Source: Candidatus Cloacimonadota bacterium (GTDB lineage: Bacteria > Cloacimonadota > Cloacimonadia > Cloacimonadales > Cloacimonadaceae). Taken from it: 51,844 nucleotides of DNA. The stretch covers positions 1 through 51,844 of the forward strand of contig JAKQWO010000075.1 of assembly GCA_029561955.1 (NCBI GenBank), in the 5' to 3' direction. The notes below the pieces were generated by a model. That model saw only the letters and a list, made by a program, of their open reading frames with translations. It was not told the DNA's origin and did no database searches. Shown piece by piece: positions 34,443-42,006 of the stretch. Numbering within the stretch: the first letter of the stretch is position 1; every line of letters starts with the position of its first letter. The position numbers were made by a program, and so were the translations under genes.

Positions 34443-35380
34443 CGTGGGTCTCCCTTTAGTTTTTCTGCAATCCGCAGCTTGGCACTGCGACTGCGTGTGT
34501 TTTGGTTTTGTTCCTCTTCGCTGGCACAAAGCGGACGTGCGGTGAGCACCTTGAGCACAGGCTTCAAGCCGCAAGTACAGATGATCTGCTCCACCGGGCA
34601 AATACATCCTTTGGCCAGAGTTTTAAATATGTTTTTGGTGATCCTGTCTTCCAATGAATGATAGGAGAGCACCAACACTCTTCCCGCTGGCTTCAACAGA
34701 TTTATGGCATCCGGAAGAGCGGTTTCAAATTGTGTGAGTTCTTGATTTACAGCAATGCGCAAAGCTTGAAAAACTCTCATTTTGGCCTTTAATGAATCTC
34801 GATATCCTACTCCCGCAACGCTTTCCACCACTTTGGCCAGTTCTGTAGTGGTGCCAAGGGGAGCTTTACTGCGTGCTTTCAAGATAGCTTTTGCCATTCT
34901 CTTAGCCTGCTTTTCTTCACCATATGCTTTAAATATATGAGCCAAATCCTGCTCTGGATAGTCATTTACGATCTCGGCGGCAGTGAGAGATTGGCCGCCA
35001 TCCATCCTCATATCCAAGGATGCCTCTTTGTCAAAACTGAAGCCACGCTCCGCTTCATCAAGCTGGTGGCTGGAAACTCCCAGATCAAAAAGCACTCCAT
35101 CTACAGAGGACACTCTGCGCAGGGCAAGCTCAGTCCGCAGGTTGGAAAATGGTGCCTGAATGAACTGCATTTGCGGATAATCCTTCAGGTTTTTGCCCGC
35201 TTCAGCGATGGCGTCTGCATCCCGATCAAAGGCGTAAACCGTGATCTGGGGACAAGCCTGAACCATGGCCAAAGTGTGGCCTCCCGCACCCAAAGTGGCA
35301 TCCACATACACGCCACCTGGCCTCAATTTGAGGTGCTCGATGCAGGTCTGCAGCATTACGGGAGTGTGGTAAGTATTCAT
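34439..35380 (-). CDS. rsmH: 16S rRNA m4C1402 methyltransferase RsmH (MraW)
   Basis: Methylates N4 of C1402 in 16S rRNA using SAM. 313 residues, the family length. The start 'NTYHTPVMLQTCIEHLKL' is followed by the SAM loop 'VDATLGAGGHTLAMV' (~30-44). 'FDLGVSSHQLDEAERGFSF' (~97-115) and 'MRMDGGQSLTAAEIVNDY' are hallmarks, as are 'ALRIAVNQEL' and 'VLSYHSLEDRITK' in the C-terminal half. The ATG overlaps the mraZ stop (ATGA). Confidence 0.97.
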   Translation of the reverse strand: MNTYHTPVMLQTCIEHLKLRPGGVYVDATLGAGGHTLAMVQACPQITVYAFDRDADAIAEAGKNLKDYPQMQFIQAPFSNLRTELALRRVSSVDGVLFDLGVSSHQLDEAERGFSFDKEASLDMRMDGGQSLTAAEIVNDYPEQDLAHIFKAYGEEKQAKRMAKAILKARSKAPLGTTTELAKVVESVAGVGYRDSLKAKMRVFQALRIAVNQELTQFETALPDAINLLKPAGRVLVLSYHSLEDRITKNIFKTLAKGCICPVEQIICTCGLKPVLKVLTARPLCASEEEQNQNTRSRSAKLRIAEKLKGDPR

Positions 35381-35823
35381 GTCCTTTGATAGTGACCAGT
35401 AGTATATTTCTTGCGGTGCGTCTCTTTTTTCAAGCGACGGTTTTCATAAAATTCTTCCGGGTTCCAAAGGGAGATGTAGTGCAGCTCGCCTTTGATCACC
35501 ACGCTATCCTTGATGCCTGCTTCTTCAAGCAAATCCTCAGGGATGCGGATGCGCCCGGGCCCTTCCAACTCCTGTTCCGCTATAGCGAAATCAATCAGTT
35601 GGGTGCGCAATTCCCGATCATCCTCGTCGCCTTCAGCCAAGACTTGCAAAAAACTGTTCCAGCAGTCTAAAGGGAAGACAGCCAGCGTATTGAGTGGCCC
35701 CAAAGTGATGACCACAGTCCGCAGCGCTGCATCCGAAAACTTCTTTTTGAAGGCAGCCGGGATGATCACTCTGCCCTTGTGGACAGCGTTTTCAAAATAG
35801 CCAATAAATTGTCCGGACATCAT
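35377..35823 (-). CDS. mraZ: Transcriptional regulator MraZ
   Basis: A 148-residue protein with two AbrB-like halves: 'GYFENAVHKGRVIIPAAFKK' at the N-terminus and 'GRIRIPEDLLEEAGI' from about residue 92. MraZ assembles into rings and binds repeated boxes upstream of its own operon, controlling the division/wall genes. Such boxes are seen here at 35901-35940. The ATG at 35823 is followed by a second ATG; GGAG lies 2-3 nt before the first and 5-6 nt before the second, so either may be used. It is the first gene of the cluster. Confidence 0.96.
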   Translation of the reverse strand: MMSGQFIGYFENAVHKGRVIIPAAFKKKFSDAALRTVVITLGPLNTLAVFPLDCWNSFLQVLAEGDEDDRELRTQLIDFAIAEQELEGPGRIRIPEDLLEEAGIKDSVVIKGELHYISLWNPEEFYENRRLKKETHRKKYTTGHYQRT

Positions 35824-35900
35824 GGCTCCATCCCTTTAGAGGCCCCAGTTTCCTGTGCCTTAATCGTTTGTACTGTTTTTGTTTAAGCATTGCTTTCTCT

Positions 35901-35940
35901 CACTTGTTTTGACTTTAAATGACATAAAATGACTTTCCGT
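35901..35940 (-). promoter_or_regulatory. Predicted MraZ operator: four boxes with 10-bp period
   Basis: Read on the minus strand, successive 10-mers are (cgga)AAGTCATTTT, ATGTCATTTA, AAGTCAAAAC and AAGTGAGAGA, each with a GTC/GTG core exactly 10 bp apart. MraZ rings are known to bind three or four direct repeats of 10-bp period (AAAGTGKN3 in Mycoplasma, TGGGN-type in E. coli). The array starts 78 nt before the mraZ ATG. Another AAAAAGTCATTTTGTG lies at 35975-35990. Confidence 0.6.
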
Positions 35941-35990
35941 GTCTAACTTGTGACAACCCATGGTTTGTGTCAAGCACAAAATGACTTTTT
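35941..35990 (-). promoter_or_regulatory. Possible mraZ promoter region
   Basis: TTGACA at 35973-35968 (minus) lies just upstream of the MraZ boxes. Seventeen nt on, the hexamer is CAAGTT, a poor -10, so the downstream box is uncertain. A related 'GCTTGACA' occurs upstream of tRNA-Pro(CGG). Confidence 0.3.
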
Positions 35991-36665
35991 AAAGCTTTTT
36001 CTCGCTTTTTACTTGTAGAAAAGGATCAACATACAGGAGGTAACTGATTTTATTACAAGTCGTTAGCTGTAGCAGAAACAGTGTTAGCTTTTTTTGATAT
36101 TTTTGCTTCGTGTCCCTGCCTTCTTCCCTAAATCCTCCTTTGTCTAATAAGGGAGGATCTAAGGTGGGTGGCAGCCAAGACCCTGCCTAAAATAAGGAAA
36201 AACCATATTGTCTTCCTACCTCTTCCTTGCTTAGCCGCCCGGTGATTACTCGGTGCCTCTCGGGAAAAACCCGAGTATCTCCGGCGTATCACCGGGCGGG
36301 TAAGTAAGGGCCAAGAGGGTACGAACCTGTAAGAGCGGAAGAAAGAAAAAGTCATGTCCTGCAAAGCCGCTGGCCTAAGGGATAAGATTATTTTGAGATT
36401 GTCATCATGCTTCTAACACATAGCTACCAAATCAGATAGGCCAGATTTCACAGTCCGGGAGATTAAAAAATTCTTCAAAACCAAAAAAAGTAGTGCTTCC
36501 AGCATCTCAATTTTGGCATTTTGGACACTTATAATATAGAGGCCGGCCAGAGATCGGGATACAAATCTGTCTGTCTCCGATTGCTAAGATTTTCAAGCTC
36601 GATTGGAACGGTTTGTGCTTCATGATAATAACAGAATGCGGTTCTTTCCACGGAAGGAGGAAAAG
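35991..36665. other. Intergenic region upstream of mraZ holding a palindromic element
   Basis: About 675 bases between the divergent mraZ and the rightward gene fragment, with no convincing gene. It holds a short imperfect inverted repeat (ATCCTCC at 36132-36138 and GGAGGAT at 36152-36158), the palindromic element copy B (36222-36309) and a perfect TATAAT at 36530-36535. The TATAAT could serve the rightward genes but has no good -35 box. A 78-codon leftward frame at 36128-36364 is generated by the repeat and is not considered real. Confidence 0.45.
36222..36309. repeat. Palindromic element, copy B, intergenic
   Basis: About 88 bp. Outer arms CCTTGCTTAGCCGCCCGGTGAT-type and its complement pair over 22 bp with 2 mismatches. 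The inner hairpin is CTCGGG-AAAAA-CCCGAG. It shares a 35-nt identical block (36231-36265) with copy A inside murG, and the rest is clearly related. Copy B has the better-paired outer stem. Confidence 0.9.
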
Positions 36666-36851
36666 ATGATTACGCTTCGATTGGTTGCCCTTGGCTTCCT
36701 GTTTTTAAACGGGATGCTTTTGTTTAGGTGCTATGAGTGCTACAGCTCAGAGCAGGAACGCCAACTCAAAATGACGGATAGAGAGGCGATTTGGGACGCA
36801 AAAGATAGCTCCGGCTACGATTGTCCCAGTGGCGTTTATCTCTTGGGATAA
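36666..36851 (+). pseudogene. Short fragment: signal-type N-terminus joined to a truncated sorting-domain end
   Basis: A 61-codon frame with a strong GGAGG ribosome site before the ATG at 36666. Residues 1-18 look like a signal peptide or membrane anchor ('LRLVALGFLFLNGMLLF'). The end 'WDAKDSSGYDCPSGVYLLG' resembles the FlgD-like sorting domain of the giant proteins here ('FDGEDSRGRILSSGVYLIK'), but the last ~15 residues and nearly the whole body are missing. Most simply it is the remnant of a deleted secreted-protein gene, sitting directly upstream of an intact-looking relative. It may still be translated. Confidence 0.5.
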
Positions 36852-36906
36852 GCAAGTGAGAGAAACTTGTTAACGGAGATTAGTAGTTTCAATTAGGAGG
36901 AAATCC

Positions 36907-38952
36907 ATGAAGAGACTAACTTTATTAACAGCGTTAATTATGATATTTTTCGGCCTCGGTGCCACAACGGTTACTGTAGCCAAGCCAATAACCAGCTCGT
37001 ACCATATACCGGCTTACACTTACAATTATTCAAGCTATAGTCAGCAGATCTATACGCAATCTATGATCAACCGTCAAGGCGAGATCACCAAGCTCAGGTT
37101 TTATCTTTTTTGGCACACTACCAACGGCAGCCTGAACAACAGCCATATTTGGAAGGTTTATCTGGGTCATACTACACGCAGCACTTTCGCCTACAATTCA
37201 GATTGGGTTCCCATTGCCAATCTGACCGAGGTGTTTCATGGTGGCGCACCCATCAATCTTCCTCCCAAAGGTGGGGAGTGGTTAGAGTTTATCCTGGATA
37301 CTCCTTTTGTTTACAACAACGTTGACAACCTGGTGGTGGCTGTCTATACCGTCAATCACAACATGGCTGGAGAAGTGAGTTGGGGACGCTTTCACACCAA
37401 TCAATATACCGCTTTGTGTCACAATTATGGATATGAAATCGATCTCTACAACCCTCCTGAAGCCAACAATAGGGTTATGATCGTCCCTGCCTTTCAGCTT
37501 GTATTTCCTGATACTGAGGTTCCGGTTGCGCCTGATTTGATCAGTCCTACTCCTGATGACAACTGGGTGAATGGCCAACCCTTGGATTGGATTTTGCCAC
37601 ATGCAAATAATTATTATTCTCCTGTATTTGAGCCAGATGCGAGTGGTTATGATGTATACATTGATGGGGCTTTGGTGAGTGAAAATCAGCCGGGCAATCG
37701 ATACGTAATCAATGGTTTGGAGCCAGGGGAGCATACATGGCATGTGGTAGCCAGAAATAATGTGGGCTTTTCACCGCCTTCTGAAACAGGTACTTTCAAT
37801 GTCGTCCCGGGTAAAGCTATCGGCGATGGAAGTGAGGACTATAAGCTGCCGATATATCCCTATTCCCGCTATAGCTACACCCAGAGCATTTATCTTCAAT
37901 CCGAGATAGATATAGAGAATCATCCCATCGAAAAGCTGGCCTTTTACTGGAACGGAAGGGATGCTACCGTGAATCGCGATAATATCCTGATTTACATGGG
38001 TCATACAGATAAAACTGAGTTTGCTGATGGGGAAGATTGGATTCCAGTGAGCGAAATGACCTTGGTCTTCGGAGGTCTTTTGGGCTTTCCCGCTGTCATC
38101 GGCTGGTATGAAATCGAGCTGGAAACTCCATTTTTGTTCAATAATGTAGACAACCTGGTGATCGCCGTCTGTGATAGCGATGTTCGTAGCGATTACATGT
38201 ACAGAAACTTTTATTGCACAGCGACTCCGGGACAAAACCGTAGCATAGCAAACTATAGTGAGATAGACCACGCCGCACCTCCCGCCGGGGCTTTGGTTGC
38301 AGGATTTCCCAATATCTTGATGCGCTGCGGCGAGATACCTGAAACCCCGGAAATAAGGGTGTTGCCGGTTACTTTGGACTATAATGTGGCTGTTTATGGT
38401 AAACCGACTGCTCGTAATGTGGAGGTTGTCAATATGGGCGGTGGAACCTTGAATCTTAGCATGGCCGATATCAGCATTATAGGTCCCAATGCAAATGAGT
38501 TCTCAGTTGATCCGATATATCTGCCCGTGTCTTTGGGGCCTCTGCAACATGTGACAATTCCAGTTGTTGTGACAGGTGTAACGCCCGGGCCCATATCTGC
38601 TACCCTGCGCATTACTTATGACGGGGAAATCTATGATGTGGATTTAGATGCGGAGGTCACGCCCGCCGGTGTTGTCATCATTGGAGATGGCACTATGTCT
38701 CAAAATGATCCTTTCAACATGATATCCCACAATGAACGTTTCCTGTCCCTCTATACAGCGGATCAGTTACGTGGCGTGGGCACCATCGACAGGATTGCTT
38801 GGGACTGTACCGCCACCGGCAACTCTACAATTCGTTATAAAATCTATCTCAAAAATACTAATGAAGCAGTTTTGCCCAGTCCACACATAGCAATTGAGCA
38901 AGCGACCTTGGTCAAACAGGGCCAATATGTTCCCAGGAAATTGGGCTGGTGA
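36907..38952 (+). CDS. Giant secreted protein, N-terminal part, ended by an in-frame TGA
   Basis: 681 codons starting at an ATG with TAGGAGG upstream; signal peptide 1-20 ('LLTALIMIFFGLGATT'). It parallels the first half of the 1472-residue protein at 14585-19003: beta-rich units with 'YLGHTTRSTF' and 'LDTPFVYNNVDNLVVAVY', a fibronectin-like segment ('SGYDVYIDGALVSENQP'), a second unit and a choice-of-anchor D-like domain from about residue 480. It stops at TGA 38950-38952 in the middle of the third unit, at 'KLGW*'. The frame continues directly into 38953-41199 with matching paralogue sequence, so this is one gene broken by a single nonsense codon. Confidence 0.85.
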   Translation: MKRLTLLTALIMIFFGLGATTVTVAKPITSSYHIPAYTYNYSSYSQQIYTQSMINRQGEITKLRFYLFWHTTNGSLNNSHIWKVYLGHTTRSTFAYNSDWVPIANLTEVFHGGAPINLPPKGGEWLEFILDTPFVYNNVDNLVVAVYTVNHNMAGEVSWGRFHTNQYTALCHNYGYEIDLYNPPEANNRVMIVPAFQLVFPDTEVPVAPDLISPTPDDNWVNGQPLDWILPHANNYYSPVFEPDASGYDVYIDGALVSENQPGNRYVINGLEPGEHTWHVVARNNVGFSPPSETGTFNVVPGKAIGDGSEDYKLPIYPYSRYSYTQSIYLQSEIDIENHPIEKLAFYWNGRDATVNRDNILIYMGHTDKTEFADGEDWIPVSEMTLVFGGLLGFPAVIGWYEIELETPFLFNNVDNLVIAVCDSDVRSDYMYRNFYCTATPGQNRSIANYSEIDHAAPPAGALVAGFPNILMRCGEIPETPEIRVLPVTLDYNVAVYGKPTARNVEVVNMGGGTLNLSMADISIIGPNANEFSVDPIYLPVSLGPLQHVTIPVVVTGVTPGPISATLRITYDGEIYDVDLDAEVTPAGVVIIGDGTMSQNDPFNMISHNERFLSLYTADQLRGVGTIDRIAWDCTATGNSTIRYKIYLKNTNEAVLPSPHIAIEQATLVKQGQYVPRKLGW

Positions 38953-41199
38953 GTGTTCGAGCTGAACACACCTTTTTACTATTCGGGTGGGAATCTGATT
39001 GTTGCCGTGGTTGCCGTCAGTGGTGGCACAACCGGAGAGTATCGCGCCAAGTTCAGTTACACCGATCGTGGAGTAGAAAACCACTTGGTCTGGAATTACC
39101 GTTATCAATCTCAATTGGTTTGTCAATACAGCACCCGTGTGCCGAATATCATGCTGAATTTTGCTGAAGGTTGGGCAGGAAACGATATCTGCGCACTAAA
39201 CCTTAGCGGCGATCCTATACCTGTAGTGGGAGAAGTTTCCAACTACACAGTAAGCGTTAGAAATGGCGGCACCAATGTTCAAGCTAACTATCAGGTAAAA
39301 TTGATGGAGATTAATGGCACAGAGCTGGGGGAAGTGAATGGCCCGCCTATCGATAGCGGTGCCATCGCCGAAGTGGTAATCCCTTGGATGCCAAACATTG
39401 AAGGCCAAATTGAAATCTATGCTAAAGTGGAACTTCCAGGTGATGAATTGGAACCAAACAACCAAACAAAGCCCATGAAAATTAATGTCCAACCTGCAGG
39501 CAGCCAAACAGTTACCATCGGTATTGGAGATAGATTTGATTATATGCCCATGAATTTCGTCTACCGATCATCCATCTGCGAATCACTTTACCTGTCAGAA
39601 GAGCTGGGGTTTGTAAGCGGAACCATATCTTCCATGGTTCTCTGCAACAAGTTTCGAAATGGGCTGCTCAAACCAACCAAAATCTTTCTGGGTAATACAT
39701 ATGAAAACGACCTGAGCGCCGGCTTTATCCCCGCTTCCGAGATGACTTTGGTCTACGACGGGGATATATCGTATCCAACAGGCGAAAACAACATCATCAT
39801 AGATTTCCAGACACCCTATGTGCACACAGGTGGAAACTTGGTGATGATTTTCTTCCGTCCCTGGGAATCATCATCCTATGATAGAAATAACCAGTTTAAA
39901 GGCCAGATTGCAGGTGACGGTCGTTCCCGTGTTGCTATTTCGAATCTCAGAGATATAGACCCGTTCAACCCTCCCAACAGCACGCTCACCGGGAGATTTC
40001 CTCAAGCCAGCTTTATATTCAATGCAGATTCATATGATAATGAACTGGCTGCTTTACACCTTGTAGGCGACAGCAGTGTCACCGTGGGTAGTGTCTCAAA
40101 CCACACGGTTCGCATCAGAAACTTTGGTAGCGAGGATCAGGCTAGTTACAGTGTGAAACTCGTGGGGCCGGATGAAGAGGTTTTGGCCAGTGTTGCTGGG
40201 CCTCCTATCAGTAGTATGCAGAGCTTGGATGTGGTGGTTGCTTGGACTCCTACCAGCGTAGGCGAAATGAGCATCTATGCCGTAGTGGAGATGGCTGGTG
40301 ATGAGTTTGCGGATAACAATCGGACTCCAGGCTTTGAGGTCATGGTTTATCCCTTTGGGACATCTGGCGTGTTGGCTACAGTAAATGAAGACAATGACGC
40401 TGTGGAAGTGTCATGGATGGCTGAGAGAAGAAAAGGTGTGGAGCCAAGCGGATACCAGGTTTACAGGTTGAGGGCAGGTCAGGAGCAAAACCAAGCCACC
40501 TGGGTTGAATTGATCCCAGAGGCTGGCAATGCTTTCAGGGTCACCGATACAAGTTGGCTTACACTCCCCGATGGGGACTATTGTTGGGCGGTCAGAGCCG
40601 TTTATGCTGACAGCACGACTTCTCTGCCCCGTTTCTCAAGCACTCTCACAAACCACGTCAGAACCGGAAGGGTAATTGGCGTGGTGAAGAGCAAAGATGG
40701 TCGGATCATTGCCGGGGCGACTGTGAGCAATGGTAGGTTGTTTACCACGGCAAACTCATTGGGAGAATTCAACCTCTTGGTTCCTGTGGGAAACCGCACG
40801 ATAAAGGCTTCTGCCAAGGGATTTGATGTTACCACTGTGGAAAACGTGGTGGTTGGTCAAGGGCTCTTTACTACCTTAAACTTTGTTTTGTTGCAAGGAA
40901 GCGGTGAATCGCAGGTGCCGATAGTTACTGGTTTACATGGGAACTATCCCAACCCTTTCAATCCAATAACTACCATCAGCTACAGTGTAAAAGAACCTGG
41001 TAAGGTGAGGTTGGAAATCTTCGATATCAGAGGCCAATTGGTGAGAACCCTGATCAATGAATACCATGACACCGGCAACTATAAACGGGTCTTTGATGGA
41101 GAGGACAGCAGAGGACGCATCTTGTCCAGCGGTGTGTATCTGATCAAGATGACTGCACCGGGATATCAGAAAGCGTCCAAGATGATGTTGATGAAATAG
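38953..41199 (+). CDS. Giant secreted protein, C-terminal part, after the in-frame TGA
   Basis: 748 codons in the same frame as the upstream half, beginning with GTG right after the TGA. The start 'FELNTPFYYSGGNLIVAV' matches 'FNLDTPFVYRGANLIIAV' of the paralogue at 14585-19003. CARDB-like repeats follow ('VSNYTVSVRNGG', 'SNHTVRIRNFG'), then another beta-rich unit, a fibronectin-like segment, a carboxypeptidase-regulatory-like domain ('GVVKSKDGRIIAGATVSNG') and a FlgD-like sorting domain ('LHGNYPNPFNPITTISY') ending 'SKMMLMK'. Without the upstream half it has no signal peptide. It would be exported only through readthrough or if the TGA is a sequence error; re-initiation at the GTG is possible but pointless for secretion. 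Confidence 0.85.
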   Translation: MFELNTPFYYSGGNLIVAVVAVSGGTTGEYRAKFSYTDRGVENHLVWNYRYQSQLVCQYSTRVPNIMLNFAEGWAGNDICALNLSGDPIPVVGEVSNYTVSVRNGGTNVQANYQVKLMEINGTELGEVNGPPIDSGAIAEVVIPWMPNIEGQIEIYAKVELPGDELEPNNQTKPMKINVQPAGSQTVTIGIGDRFDYMPMNFVYRSSICESLYLSEELGFVSGTISSMVLCNKFRNGLLKPTKIFLGNTYENDLSAGFIPASEMTLVYDGDISYPTGENNIIIDFQTPYVHTGGNLVMIFFRPWESSSYDRNNQFKGQIAGDGRSRVAISNLRDIDPFNPPNSTLTGRFPQASFIFNADSYDNELAALHLVGDSSVTVGSVSNHTVRIRNFGSEDQASYSVKLVGPDEEVLASVAGPPISSMQSLDVVVAWTPTSVGEMSIYAVVEMAGDEFADNNRTPGFEVMVYPFGTSGVLATVNEDNDAVEVSWMAERRKGVEPSGYQVYRLRAGQEQNQATWVELIPEAGNAFRVTDTSWLTLPDGDYCWAVRAVYADSTTSLPRFSSTLTNHVRTGRVIGVVKSKDGRIIAGATVSNGRLFTTANSLGEFNLLVPVGNRTIKASAKGFDVTTVENVVVGQGLFTTLNFVLLQGSGESQVPIVTGLHGNYPNPFNPITTISYSVKEPGKVRLEIFDIRGQLVRTLINEYHDTGNYKRVFDGEDSRGRILSSGVYLIKMTAPGYQKASKMMLMK

Positions 41200-41220
41200 A
41201 GGAGAGAGTGATACCTGCAA

Positions 41221-42006
41221 TCAGGCGGGGTCTTCGTACTCCGCTTGCTTGCGGTAGTTCCAACCCAGGAAGAGTCTGTCCAGCAGGGCAACGATGCCAA
41301 AGAGCGCCATGCTGAGCACGCTGATGGTGATGATCACGGCAAAGACGTGGGCGGTTTGGAAGCTCTTGGTGGCTCTGGTCATATAGATCCCGAGGCCGGC
41401 GTTTCCGCCCAAATATTCACCAAATACAGCACCCATCACGCTGTAGGTTGCAGCCAGTTTCAAACCGGTAAAAAGTGATGGCAATGCAGCCGGAATCATG
41501 AGGAGGCGATATGTCTCCAACTTGGATGCGCCCATGGATTTGAGCAGTTGGATCTGCTCCGCGGGCACTTGCTTGAGTCCATCAAAAAAGCCCAAAGAGA
41601 TGGGGAAGAAGCAGACTAAGGTCACAGTGAACACTTTGGCGGCAATCCCAAAGCCGAACCAGAGCACCAGCAGCGGTGCAATCGCTATGATGGGGATGGT
41701 TTGCGAGATCACTAAATAGGGGTAGATCATGTTTTTAAACCAGGAAAAGCCGTGCATGAAGATGGCGCAGATTATCCCTAAGACAAAGGCGATGAGCAGT
41801 CCGGCCAAACTGGCATAGAGAGTGGGTTTGAGGTGAGTCCAGATCAGTTGAGGTTGCTGGATGAATACATTCACCACATCTTCCGGAGAAGGCAGCACCC
41901 AAAAGCCGATCCAAGCTCTCTCGCTGGCTATCTGCCACAAAATCAGGATGGCGAGGCCGAAGAACAGGGGAGCGGTGATGGTGCTACGGCGTTTAGATTT
42001 CACCAC
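41221..42006 (-). CDS. ABC transporter permease, NitT/TauT (SsuC/TauC) type
   Basis: A 261-residue inner-membrane permease with about six helices. It has the BPD-type coupling loop 'GASKLETYRLLMIPAALPSL' (~170-190), the EAA-like motif, and 'SQTIPIIAIAPLLVLWFG' before it, typical of permeases for nitrate, taurine, sulfonates or thiamine precursors. The ATPase and binding-protein genes are not in this window to its left or right, so the substrate cannot be set. The start is one of two consecutive GTG codons overlapping the murB stop (GTGGTGA), which indicates coupling to murB. It is the last gene of the operon and converges on the giant secreted-protein gene. Confidence 0.9.
   Translation of the reverse strand: MVKSKRRSTITAPLFFGLAILILWQIASERAWIGFWVLPSPEDVVNVFIQQPQLIWTHLKPTLYASLAGLLIAFVLGIICAIFMHGFSWFKNMIYPYLVISQTIPIIAIAPLLVLWFGFGIAAKVFTVTLVCFFPISLGFFDGLKQVPAEQIQLLKSMGASKLETYRLLMIPAALPSLFTGLKLAATYSVMGAVFGEYLGGNAGLGIYMTRATKSFQTAHVFAVIITISVLSMALFGIVALLDRLFLGWNYRKQAEYEDPA

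Noticed and set aside
34443-34607. 55-residue extension of ftsL
   Set aside because: It is the rsmH 3' end in another frame; the ATGA overlap at 34442 is the better start.
38950-38952. Selenocysteine or general UGA recoding as explanation of the in-frame TGA
   Set aside because: The paralogue has no Cys at this site, no SECIS-like hairpin is evident just after the codon, and many genes in the window end in TGA.
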